This document shows positions 22,999-30,776 of a stretch of DNA of 41,457 nucleotides, one piece after another. Source of the DNA: a virus; the IMG/VR virus record IMGVR_UViG_3300042197_000890, positions 1 to 41,457 of that record; one strand, written 5' to 3'. The notes beneath the pieces were generated by a model. That model was not told the origin of the DNA. It searched no databases and saw nothing but the letters and a program-made list of their open reading frames with translations. The position numbers and the translations under genes are program-made. Position 1 is the first letter of the stretch. The number at the start of each line of letters is the position of its first letter.

Positions 22999-23664
22999 AT
23001 GAATTTTGTTGTAAACATACCACATATACAATGCTGGATTAAAAAAGAGTTTCTCTATGACTTTAAAAAAGGTTTTGGAGAATATGTTCCATGCACTTGG
23101 GTGACTCTTAAATCTATTCCACGTAGAGCATTCTACATTGAGAGTTATCTACCAGAATATGGAGCACTCTATGATAAACTTCCTATAAGTGCCTATGTGT
23201 GGAAAACTGATATTGATTTAAATAAACAACTTCCTTTAGATTTTTTACAACTGTGGGATGGTTTTAGTTATCATATTACAGTGATTGAAAAACAATATTT
23301 ACAACATGCTCGTGTTGAAGTTATATTAAGAGATGGTTCACGTATGGGTGGCGAATATCTATTCACAATAGATAGTGCTCATGCTGATCCGAATATTCCA
23401 AACGTCACTGAGTCCGAAGTTCCTACAGAACATAAATCACATAATATTGGTAAATTAGATAATGGACAATGGTTTGCTCAACCAAATAATCGTATGCTTT
23501 TCTTTGAATCGAGTGCAAATAAAGCAAAGGGTTTAAATGTTCCTGACTTTAAAGTAAGTTCAAAATATTACCATTGCGAACAAAATCCAAAATGGGTATT
23601 TGGAGACTCAGATGAATACTTTTATCCATCATACGAAGTAAATAAAAAACCCGAAAAAGAGTAA
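22999..23664 (+). CDS. Conserved marine T4-like phage protein of unknown function
   Basis: A 221-residue soluble protein. I recall its pattern from cyanophage and pelagiphage myoviruses: NIPHIQCWIKKEFLY at the start, IPRRAFYIESYLPEYGALYDKLPISA, FLQLWDGFSYHI, YLFTIDSAHADPN and EHKSHNIGKLDNGQWFAQPNNRM. No enzymatic motif. CTAAATA at 22986-22992, a late-promoter-like motif, lies six bases before ATG. Confidence 0.7.
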   Translation: MNFVVNIPHIQCWIKKEFLYDFKKGFGEYVPCTWVTLKSIPRRAFYIESYLPEYGALYDKLPISAYVWKTDIDLNKQLPLDFLQLWDGFSYHITVIEKQYLQHARVEVILRDGSRMGGEYLFTIDSAHADPNIPNVTESEVPTEHKSHNIGKLDNGQWFAQPNNRMLFFESSANKAKGLNVPDFKVSSKYYHCEQNPKWVFGDSDEYFYPSYEVNKKPEKE

Positions 23665-23667
23665 AAT

Positions 23668-24363
23668 ATGCTATTTAATGACTCAGTTATAAATCATAAA
23701 GCACTTGACTATAAGTTATGTCCTCTTCCTCTAAATGCCGAAGGAATGAAGTGGATGGAAGAACAAACATTTCCAAAACAAACTAAATTATGGGTACCAA
23801 TTAAGTATCACAATCATGCATTTTTAAAATGGACTAAGATGATTGGTTTAAGTATTACAGATATAGAATTATTTTATAATCCACCAAATCATTCAATGCC
23901 TGTTCATATTGATGGAAATAATCTTCACGATGAATTCAAATTAAATTATGCTTTTAATCCAATTGGAAATAGTTTAATGAATTGGTTCAAACCAAAATTA
24001 AATACAGTAGCAAAGACTGAGGGAGTGATGTATGAAAATCAATCTGAAAGAGATATTAACACCGCAGATTTATATTGGTATCCTGATGAAGTTGATTTAA
24101 TTGAAAGTCACGACATTAAAGTTTCAATCGTTCAAGTTGGGCAACCACACAATGTCACTACTACTCATTCTTTTCGCAAATGTTTGTCTTGTGTATTTGA
24201 TAAAATATTAGTTCCAGGATATACTACAAATGATCAAATTATATTAAATGAAGATTTAGGTAAAATAGCATCTGATAGAGATAAAGCAGTTAAGAATGGA
24301 GTATTACAAGATGTTGTACCAATGTGGGATGCTGTAAATTTATTTAAAAGGTTTATTGTATGA
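23668..24363 (+). CDS. Fe(II)/2OG oxygenase-like protein, family C member 1
   Basis: A 231-residue protein. Iron ligands are His80-x-Asp82 (PVHIDGN) and His161 (QPHNVTT); Arg170 (FRKCLSCVF) should bind 2OG. MNWFKP between the ligands is shared in shape with the next two oxygenases (MQWWNPKP, MNWYDVK). A C-terminal extension of about 55 residues is unique to this copy. Its stop overlaps the next ATG (ATGA). The substrate is unknown. Confidence 0.78.
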   Translation: MLFNDSVINHKALDYKLCPLPLNAEGMKWMEEQTFPKQTKLWVPIKYHNHAFLKWTKMIGLSITDIELFYNPPNHSMPVHIDGNNLHDEFKLNYAFNPIGNSLMNWFKPKLNTVAKTEGVMYENQSERDINTADLYWYPDEVDLIESHDIKVSIVQVGQPHNVTTTHSFRKCLSCVFDKILVPGYTTNDQIILNEDLGKIASDRDKAVKNGVLQDVVPMWDAVNLFKRFIV

Positions 24364-24533
24364 GTCAGGGAACAATTATAGAAACTGCAGCAAATACAGT
24401 TTACTGTGATGGCTACGATCCTACTTTAGATGACGATACTCATCCAAGAGTATTTTATACATTAAAAGAATATAAAGATGGTGAAACAAAAGCTGTTTGT
24501 TTTTATTGTGGTACAATTTTTAAAAAAATATGA
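24360..24533 (+). CDS. zf-CHCC-type small zinc protein
   Basis: A 57-residue protein. VYCDG (Cys15), HPRVFYTL (His28) and VCFYCG (Cys47, Cys50) give the C-x12-H-x18-C-x2-C arrangement of the zf-CHCC domain known from the NDUFS6 subunit of complex I and its alphaproteobacterial relatives. The match is by eye. It sits between two oxygenases, overlapping both by four bases, which suggests it is part of the same pathway or a metal-binding chaperone. Confidence 0.65.
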   Translation: MSQGTIIETAANTVYCDGYDPTLDDDTHPRVFYTLKEYKDGETKAVCFYCGTIFKKI

Positions 24534-25123
24534 AAAATATTTATTGCGCAAATTTAAAACTTCCAGTCAATGATGTAATGCTAGATAAAAACTGGTTAAG
24601 CCAAATGCCAAACAAAGGACACTTTCCTATACCAGAAAAAGAAGTTAATCCTGAGTTATTAGATTTTTTTGAAGGCAAAGGAATGTATTTAAAAAATGCT
24701 GATGTGTTTTGTTCTCCTCCAGGATTTTATTTACAAATACATATCGATGGAACAGATTTAGGAACAAATTCGTGTGCGATTAATTGGCAATATTGTTCTG
24801 AAAAAGGATCTTACATGCAATGGTGGAATCCAAAACCTGAATTCGCAAATAAAGATATTATAGAGCCAGAAAGTTTTAGTGAAAATAGTTATAAAATAGA
24901 AACAACACCATATGCTTATGCTTGGACTCCTGAAGAATGTGATTTAGTTCATACTTCTGAAATAGGTTTTCCATCATTAGTCAATATAGGTGTGCCACAC
25001 TCAATGAAAAATGATACAAATGTTAATCGATATGCGATTAGTTTGACATGGAGACGTTATAATGGTTCAACAGTAGAATGGGATTATGTATATGAGAAAT
25101 TACAGTCATACGTTGTGGCGTGA
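24530..25123 (+). CDS. Fe(II)/2OG oxygenase-like protein, family C member 2
   Basis: A 197-residue protein. His71-x-Asp73 (IHIDGT), His157 (GVPHSM) and Arg167 (NRYAISLTWRR) make the facial triad and the 2OG anchor. MQWWNPKPEF lies between them. Its start overlaps the preceding zinc protein and its end overlaps the next oxygenase. Shorter than the first family C member because the C-terminal tail is missing. The substrate is unknown. Confidence 0.78.
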   Translation: MKNIYCANLKLPVNDVMLDKNWLSQMPNKGHFPIPEKEVNPELLDFFEGKGMYLKNADVFCSPPGFYLQIHIDGTDLGTNSCAINWQYCSEKGSYMQWWNPKPEFANKDIIEPESFSENSYKIETTPYAYAWTPEECDLVHTSEIGFPSLVNIGVPHSMKNDTNVNRYAISLTWRRYNGSTVEWDYVYEKLQSYVVA

Positions 25124-25712
25124 ATTAAATCTGCCAATATCACCAATTAAAAAGGATTATGTATTTCCTAAGGAATCAGATCAAGATATAGCAGCAAAAT
25201 ACACAGACCATTATCACGAAAGACATTTAATTAATCAAGATTTAATTGATTGGGCTAAATCTATAGATCTTGGTGTACTTCGTATTGAAAGATTTTCATC
25301 TAAACCAGACTATCGAATGTATATTCATACTGACAATGATGATTGGATAGATGACTTAGTTAAAATTATTTGGTGTTATTGTCCCACGGACGATCATACG
25401 ATGAATTGGTATGATGTAAAAGATACTACTTACTACGAAACTGAAACAAATAACGATTCTGGACCAACAATGAGATTCCCAGATTTTAATATTGACAAAT
25501 TAATTACGAGTACTACCATTAAGAGTAATCCTATATTAGCAAATACTGGACGACCACATAATATTCAGAATGGAAGTAGTTATAGACATGTAGTTTGTGC
25601 TTGGTTTCATGACTTAAAATCAAACGAAAAAATTACAGTTGACGGAAATATTTACCCAAAACCACTTCAATGGAACGTTGCAGTTCAAAGAATGAACAAC
25701 TTTATTTTATAA
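25092..25712 (+). CDS. Fe(II)/2OG oxygenase-like protein, family C member 3
   Basis: A 206-residue protein; ATG 25092 or the adjacent in-frame ATG 25086, both inside the previous gene. His79-x-Asp81 (YIHTDND), His156 (GRPHNIQ) and Arg165 (SYRHVVCAWFH) provide iron and 2OG ligands, and MNWYDVK matches the motif in its sisters. Third adjacent family C copy, so at least two tandem duplications occurred here. TATAAATA overlaps its stop and may start a new late transcript at the ketoacyl synthase. Confidence 0.77.
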   Translation: MRNYSHTLWRELNLPISPIKKDYVFPKESDQDIAAKYTDHYHERHLINQDLIDWAKSIDLGVLRIERFSSKPDYRMYIHTDNDDWIDDLVKIIWCYCPTDDHTMNWYDVKDTTYYETETNNDSGPTMRFPDFNIDKLITSTTIKSNPILANTGRPHNIQNGSSYRHVVCAWFHDLKSNEKITVDGNIYPKPLQWNVAVQRMNNFIL

Positions 25713-25715
25713 ATA
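25708..25715 (+). promoter_or_regulatory. T4-type late promoter before the ketoacyl synthase
   Basis: A perfect TATAAATA at 25708-25715, the T4 late consensus, lies 17 bp upstream of ATG 25733, across the stop of the preceding gene. It is the only exact TATAAATA I found in an intergenic position. Confidence 0.5.
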
Positions 25716-25732
25716 GAATTAATATTTAAATT

Positions 25733-26911
25733 ATGAAACCAGTATATGTAGTTGGATATGGAATGATTGACAGCCTTGGAAATAATCCAAAAGATTGTTT
25801 CGATAAGATGTTAGATAATCATGATTATTCTTCTGATTTACTTGAGTTGAAAGCTGAGAACGCAAAAGTTTTTCGTGGTGCTATATTCAATCCTAACGAT
25901 TGCATTATACCAAAAGATTTTGATATTAAAATGCTTCGTTCAATGACGAACGCACAAAAGATGATGCTTCATGCAGTTGATGCAGCATTAAAAATGTCAA
26001 ACCTACCCCATCATTATGATGTTGCAACTCTTCTTTCAACAGTTTCAAACGATACTGAATTTTTAGATGAGTTGTATTTACCTACAAAGAATCATAAAAG
26101 AGTAAATCCTAGAAAATCAGCAAATCGTATTCCAGATATGGGATGTTCGCATATAACATCTCATTATAAATTTATGGGATTGAGTGCATCAACTTTCGCA
26201 AGTTGTTCTACTGGTCTTGTGACAATTGATTATGGAATGCGATTAGTTGATGAATATGAGTATGTTATTGTCGGAGGATCTGATGCAGGTTGTTTTCCGA
26301 TGGCAATTAAATATTTTAATACATTAGGTGCTGTAGGAAATTACAGTATGCCTTTTGATGATGCTCGTACAGGATTTTTAATGGGCGATGGTTGTGGTGT
26401 TTTAATATTACAATCAGAAGCAATGGTTAAAAAATACGGAAGTAAGATATTCGCTAAGTTATATCCTTGTGGTATGGCTAGTGATGCTTTAGATATGACA
26501 AGCCCAGCCAATGATGGTAGAGGTGCTCGCATCAGTATGTCTAAAGCTACAAAAGATATCGGAGAAATAGATTTTGTATGTGCGCATGCAACATCTACAC
26601 CAATTGGTGATCCGATAGAATACGAGACTGTAGTTAGTTTCTTGGGAGAAAAACCTATTTGGGCACCGAAGTCAAAAATAGGACATACCCTTGCAGCTGC
26701 TGGAGTGTTAGAGTGTATATATGCGATTCTTTCAATGCAAAGAGGAATCGTACCACATATACAAAATTTAAAAGGTGCTTCTTGCGATACTAAAAATATT
26801 TTAGTTCGTGAGAATTTAAATACTAACAAAAAAACTTTGAGAACATTAAATAACTCATTCGGATTTGGGGGAAAATGTATGTCTCAAGTAATAGAGGTAA
26901 ATAAAGAATGA
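25733..26911 (+). CDS. Beta-ketoacyl-ACP synthase-like enzyme (KAS I/II type)
   Basis: A 392-residue thiolase-fold condensing enzyme. The complete catalytic set is present: Cys158 in ASCSTG (acyl acceptor), His285 in HATSTPIGDP and His318 in SKIGHTLAAAG (decarboxylation), and the closing NSFGFGGK loop. It is slightly shorter than FabF (about 410). It would extend an acyl chain by two carbons, but no acyl carrier protein, malonyl transferase or ketoreductase of the FabG type is adjacent apart from the SDR at 14.5 kb. It must therefore use host ACP or accept an unusual substrate. It opens the KAS-SpeD-amidinotransferase segment. Confidence 0.9.
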   Translation: MKPVYVVGYGMIDSLGNNPKDCFDKMLDNHDYSSDLLELKAENAKVFRGAIFNPNDCIIPKDFDIKMLRSMTNAQKMMLHAVDAALKMSNLPHHYDVATLLSTVSNDTEFLDELYLPTKNHKRVNPRKSANRIPDMGCSHITSHYKFMGLSASTFASCSTGLVTIDYGMRLVDEYEYVIVGGSDAGCFPMAIKYFNTLGAVGNYSMPFDDARTGFLMGDGCGVLILQSEAMVKKYGSKIFAKLYPCGMASDALDMTSPANDGRGARISMSKATKDIGEIDFVCAHATSTPIGDPIEYETVVSFLGEKPIWAPKSKIGHTLAAAGVLECIYAILSMQRGIVPHIQNLKGASCDTKNILVRENLNTNKKTLRTLNNSFGFGGKCMSQVIEVNKE

Positions 26912-27060
26912 AAACAATCATACTTTTGTCAATCGGTGTTTTAATCGGTTGGTCTTATAAACCAGCATTTGCTGATAATATAGTAAACAAATCTAAAGAA
27001 ATTTTAAGTGGTGTTATGAATTACTTAAAGGCTCTTGTTAAAAAAGGAGATAATAAGTAG
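26908..27060 (+). CDS. Small secreted peptide
   Basis: A 50-residue product starting ATGA across the KAS stop. A signal peptide is clear (TIILLSIGVLIGWSYKPAFA, cleavage after AFA), leaving a 28-residue basic helix (DNIVNKSKEILSGVMNYLKALVKKG). The mature part is amphipathic and resembles a membrane-active peptide. An exported peptide coupled to a condensing enzyme is unexpected. No family recognised. Confidence 0.6.
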   Translation: MKTIILLSIGVLIGWSYKPAFADNIVNKSKEILSGVMNYLKALVKKGDNK

Positions 27061-27062
27061 AG

Positions 27063-27548
27063 ATGACACAAACAGAAATTAAAACGGAATTGTCAAATTC
27101 CAAGGAGATTCCCCAGCGTGAATCTCTTTATATAAACGATGATAATCATGACTGGGGTGGTTCTGAAGTAGTAAATACTACAACGAACACTGCAGTTGCA
27201 TCATGGGGTTATCATTTAATTATTGACGCAAAAGGTTGTACTAAAAATTTTGATAAACCAGAAGTTTTGAAAACATTTTTAAATGATCTTTTAGTTCGCA
27301 TTGATATGAACGCATGGGGTGAGCCATGGATAACTCACTTTGCTGAAAAGCCAGAAATAGCTGGATGGACAGTAATACAAGCATTGACTACAAGTTCATT
27401 AACAATACACTTTCTAGATAATAGTGGTGATTGTTATTTTGATTTGTTTTCATGCAAAACTTTTGATATTGAAATGGTGAAAACTATGATAAAAGAATAC
27501 TTTGATCCTATTTCAATGAAGGATCAATATCTTGTTAGACAAGCATAA
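27063..27548 (+). CDS. speD: SpeD-like pyruvoyl-dependent decarboxylase
   Basis: A 161-residue homologue of bacterial S-adenosylmethionine decarboxylase, which supplies aminopropyl groups for polyamines. WGYHLIIDAKGC (48-59) opens the core. GWTVIQALTTSSLTIHF (101-117) is the self-cleavage region: Ser111 or Ser112 would become the pyruvoyl group and His116 is conserved. Cys131 in LFSCK matches the catalytic Cys. The usual Glu-Ser-His before the strand is replaced by Thr-Ser-Ser, so activity and specificity may differ. An N-terminal extension of about 45 residues is extra. Phage speD genes are known as auxiliary metabolic genes. Confidence 0.82.
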   Translation: MTQTEIKTELSNSKEIPQRESLYINDDNHDWGGSEVVNTTTNTAVASWGYHLIIDAKGCTKNFDKPEVLKTFLNDLLVRIDMNAWGEPWITHFAEKPEIAGWTVIQALTTSSLTIHFLDNSGDCYFDLFSCKTFDIEMVKTMIKEYFDPISMKDQYLVRQA

Positions 27549-28017
27549 TATAACACCAAAAGAAGCATTACAAGAGTGGTTGGCGAGACTTAAAATACCT
27601 CGCCAAGCACTTGATGGTCATTCTATATGCCCATTTAGTAAAGGAATCAGTGTACCTACACCTGAAGACTTAAACATCGATAAATCTTTTCGTCCTCCTC
27701 TATTATGGGACATTAAAAAAATTAAAATTTACAATATAACTAATCCAAATATTACACCAAAAGAGTTAGATGATTGGTGCGATTATTTTATAAACAAATA
27801 TGAAAATTATATGTTTATAGCAGACCATAAAGACAAAGATACACACATTAATGGAATTAAAACAAATAATGGTTATTTTAATTTTATGCTAGTTCAAAGT
27901 TTGCCTGAATTGAATGAAGCACGTAAAAACTTATTAAAAACAACCAACTATTATAGTTTCTGGGATCCTGAATACTTAAAAGATACTTGGAATAATAGTT
28001 TTGATAAAGAAGAATAA
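27532..28017 (+). CDS. Hypothetical protein in the biosynthetic segment, TTG start
   Basis: A 161-residue protein. TTG 27532 is chosen because AAGGA (27519-27523) sits eight bases upstream and no ATG fits. WLARLKIPRQ then HSICPFSKGI suggest a remote similarity to DUF1415-type proteins (which have NLCPFAK), and YYSFWDPEY near the end would match their FHP segment; this is a weak, by-eye idea. It lies between SpeD and the amidinotransferase and ends two bases before the latter, so it probably belongs to the same pathway. Confidence 0.6.
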   Translation: MLDKHNITPKEALQEWLARLKIPRQALDGHSICPFSKGISVPTPEDLNIDKSFRPPLLWDIKKIKIYNITNPNITPKELDDWCDYFINKYENYMFIADHKDKDTHINGIKTNNGYFNFMLVQSLPELNEARKNLLKTTNYYSFWDPEYLKDTWNNSFDKEE

Positions 28018-28019
28018 TT

Positions 28020-29102
28020 ATGAGTGTTTGGACAGATTATGATCCTTTGAAAGAAATCATTGTTGGTGTTATACCAAAGCCTGAATACTTTTCAAATTTT
28101 TTAAAACAAGATATATTAGAAGTTCTTACTCCAATTATAAAAGAAACAGAAGAAGATTTAGAAAGATTCGCAAGTATATGTACTTCTTTAGGAGTAAAAG
28201 TGTATAGACCAAAAGTAATGGATTTTAGAGAACCATTAAAACTTCCTGGATTTAAAATTAAAAATCCAATAGCACCATTAGTTCCAAGAGATAGTTATCT
28301 AGTTTATGGAAGTACAATTTACTCTTCTTATACAAGTATGGCTGATAGATGGTTAGAATCATTATCATTTTATGATATTTTTATGGAAAAGTATAAAGAA
28401 GGATATAATTGGATATCAACACCAGTTCCACAATTAAAAGATTTTAGACCTGATACTCAATGGTACACTCATGGTGGCGATCGTTATGGTGTTGATTTAG
28501 TAGATAAAATATTATGGCATTGTGCTACAATGTATAAATGTGGTGATGCATTAATAGTAAATTCTTCTGGTCCAGGAACTAAATTAGGTTATGATTGGAT
28601 GCAACGCAACATACCGAATGCTCGATTTATAAAGAATGCGAATAAACCACATCGTGGATGGGGACATATAGATCAATTTTTCTTTCAAACAGATGATACT
28701 ACAGTATTTTGTACGAATAAAAATTATGTGCCAGATGTATTCCTAAATAATAGTAAGTTTAAAGTACATGAGTTTGGACATTTAATTAAAGATGTAGATA
28801 TGAAAGTATATGAACATCGTTTAGCACAAACAGATGGTAAATATAGTGTTGAATGGATTGATGAGTGGATAGATGAATGGAGAGGTTTCGCTCAAGATGT
28901 AGCATTTGATAGTAATGTAGTTGTAGTTGATAATAAAAACATAATTGTCACTAATGAACAACCAGCACTATCAAATTACTTTAAAGAATTTGGTATAACA
29001 TTACATCCTGTTAATTTAAGACAAGGTGGTTTTTGGGATGGTGGTGTTCATTGTTTGTCACTTGATATTAAAAGGGATGGAGAAAAAAGAAGTATCGTAT
29101 GA
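28020..29102 (+). CDS. Amidinotransferase (glycine / inosamine amidinotransferase family)
   Basis: A 360-residue enzyme transferring an amidino group, usually from arginine, to an amine acceptor. VPRDSYLVYGSTI (88-100), HGGDRYG (151-157, Asp154 a candidate catalytic Asp), GWGHIDQFFF (His216) and GGVHCLSLDI (Cys345, nucleophile) follow the order of AGAT and StrB1 enzymes. VVVDNKNIIVTNEQPAL precedes the Cys segment. Length is close to the bacterial enzymes. The acceptor may be an amine produced by one of the aminotransferases. It overlaps the first gene of the hydroxylase array by four bases. Confidence 0.88.
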   Translation: MSVWTDYDPLKEIIVGVIPKPEYFSNFLKQDILEVLTPIIKETEEDLERFASICTSLGVKVYRPKVMDFREPLKLPGFKIKNPIAPLVPRDSYLVYGSTIYSSYTSMADRWLESLSFYDIFMEKYKEGYNWISTPVPQLKDFRPDTQWYTHGGDRYGVDLVDKILWHCATMYKCGDALIVNSSGPGTKLGYDWMQRNIPNARFIKNANKPHRGWGHIDQFFFQTDDTTVFCTNKNYVPDVFLNNSKFKVHEFGHLIKDVDMKVYEHRLAQTDGKYSVEWIDEWIDEWRGFAQDVAFDSNVVVVDNKNIIVTNEQPALSNYFKEFGITLHPVNLRQGGFWDGGVHCLSLDIKRDGEKRSIV

Positions 29103-30097
29103 GAAAAATTTATAACTGGATAAATCCAACATATTACGTAGACCATGATAAATTAAAGGATATAATTGTTCCTTTAATGCAAGAAGATTTACATGATTGG
29201 ATGAAAAATAATCCAATAGAAACAAGCACTGAATGTGCTTATGCTCCACCAGATGAAGTAGAAGAAAAAATATTATCAAAAAAAGAAGAGTTGAAGGCAC
29301 ATAAAAATCGTGCGATTGCTTATAAAGAAATTCTTACAGATGAAGCTGAGAGAAAACATTATAATGATTGGCGATCTATTGATTTTCTTTATGAACGTAA
29401 TTGGAATAAAGAAGTATTTAAAAGATCTTGGCAGTTAATGTCTGAATGTAAAGGGATTAAACAAATATTTATTAACTTCATAAAGCCACGTGGAATTATA
29501 ACACCACATTTAGATACATCTACTTGGGAAAAAATAGAAGAAGATTGGGGTTTACCACTCTACTCATTAGAGGGTGCGAGTATTATTGCCACACTCTTTA
29601 CAGGTATGAAAGATCGGAGCACTAAAAGTGTTGGAATGAAAGTAAATGGTGTTTACAAATTTCCATTAGCAGGAGAATTAGTTTGTTTTGACGGAAGATG
29701 GAACGAACATCAAATGTGGAATAACACTGATGAATGGAGAATTACAGCAGTTATAGACATTGATAGACAATATTTTACACAAGTGTTAGAAGATGTTAAT
29801 AAAGAAATTATAGAGGTTAAAAAACCAAAAGATCTAATTACCATAGAACAAAACGTAGTACTTAAATTGCAAGAATCTTTTAGTAAAGAAGAAGTAGAAT
29901 ATTATTTAAATCATGGCTTAACTGAAAAAATAGAATTTTTAAAAGAAAAAATACTTTGGTTGACGGAATATTCAGGACGTAAAATATACGCAGACCATTT
30001 AGATGAAGCAACAACAACAACTTTTTTAAATAGTAATATAGCAAAAATAGATATTTACTTTAAATCATATAGAGATTTTTATGTTCATAGCACCTAA
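29099..30097 (+). CDS. Asp/Asn beta-hydroxylase-like 2OG oxygenase, array member 1, with C-terminal extension
   Basis: A 332-residue protein. His137-x-Asp139 (PHLDTS), His204 (EHQMWNN) and Arg214 (EWRITAVIDID) match the aspartyl/asparaginyl hydroxylase pattern, with ELVCFDGRWNEH in front of the distal His. Residues 225-332 are an extra helical domain absent from the other five copies (QNVVLKLQESFSKEEVEYYL and later). N-terminal NWINPTYYVDHDKL resembles the starts of the other copies. The last 17 bases overlap member 2. Confidence 0.82.
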   Translation: MRKIYNWINPTYYVDHDKLKDIIVPLMQEDLHDWMKNNPIETSTECAYAPPDEVEEKILSKKEELKAHKNRAIAYKEILTDEAERKHYNDWRSIDFLYERNWNKEVFKRSWQLMSECKGIKQIFINFIKPRGIITPHLDTSTWEKIEEDWGLPLYSLEGASIIATLFTGMKDRSTKSVGMKVNGVYKFPLAGELVCFDGRWNEHQMWNNTDEWRITAVIDIDRQYFTQVLEDVNKEIIEVKKPKDLITIEQNVVLKLQESFSKEEVEYYLNHGLTEKIEFLKEKILWLTEYSGRKIYADHLDEATTTTFLNSNIAKIDIYFKSYRDFYVHST

Positions 30098-30776
30098 TTC
30101 ATATATCGATTATGCTATATTATTAGATCATTATCCATCATTAGTAGATGATATGAATGATTGGCTTAAAACACACACACCAGAAAAAGATTCAATTGGT
30201 GTATATGCTGATGATGAACCTGTAAATAAGTTTTTATCTACTACTACTAATTTCGTAGAAACTTGGAAAACTCATGAAGAGTACGAACATCGTAATGATT
30301 GGAAATCTATACCTGTATTTTTTGAAAAAGTATGGAATGAAAAAGATTTTCCTAGATTTACAGAACATGGTAAAAAATTAAAAGGATTAAGACAATTAAT
30401 TATTAATTTTATTGCACCATATGGCAAAATTACATTACATACTGATGTTGATAATTGGGCTAAGATGACTCAAGACTGGGGTTGTAAATGTGAAGGATAT
30501 TCATTAATTGCTACTTTGAAATCAGGTATGAAAAATGCTAAAGAAAAAACAGTTGGAACACGCATAAGAAATGTTAAAACTGGAGATGATATGTGGGCTT
30601 ATCCACTTGAGAATGAATTTGTTTGTTTTGATGGTTTAAATTATAATCATGCAATAATTAATAATACTAATGAGTGGAGAATTTCAGCTGTGTTTGATAT
30701 TGATAAAGAAAAATTTAATTCTAATTATATTAAAACTGATAAACAAGTTTGTGAGACTTTTAAAAATTATGAATAA
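30081..30776 (+). CDS. Asp/Asn beta-hydroxylase-like 2OG oxygenase, array member 2
   Basis: A 231-residue protein. His120-x-Asp122 (LHTDVD), His190 (NHAIINN) and Arg200 (EWRISAVFDID) are present. Shared markers include DWKSIPVFFEKVWN, GLRQLIINFIAPYGKITLH and NEFVCFDG. Its 3' end overlaps the degenerate oxygenase-like gene at 30769 by eight bases. The substrate is unknown. Confidence 0.82.
   Translation: MFIAPNSYIDYAILLDHYPSLVDDMNDWLKTHTPEKDSIGVYADDEPVNKFLSTTTNFVETWKTHEEYEHRNDWKSIPVFFEKVWNEKDFPRFTEHGKKLKGLRQLIINFIAPYGKITLHTDVDNWAKMTQDWGCKCEGYSLIATLKSGMKNAKEKTVGTRIRNVKTGDDMWAYPLENEFVCFDGLNYNHAIINNTNEWRISAVFDIDKEKFNSNYIKTDKQVCETFKNYE

Noticed and set aside
26341-26829. Long minus-strand frame inside the ketoacyl synthase
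   Set aside because: It is a shadow of a gene with complete catalytic motifs on the + strand and has no ribosome site.
28020-29102. Saxitoxin- or cylindrospermopsin-like pathway because of the amidinotransferase
   Set aside because: Only the amidinotransferase is shared in type; the polyketide synthase, Rieske oxygenases and cyclases of those pathways are missing.
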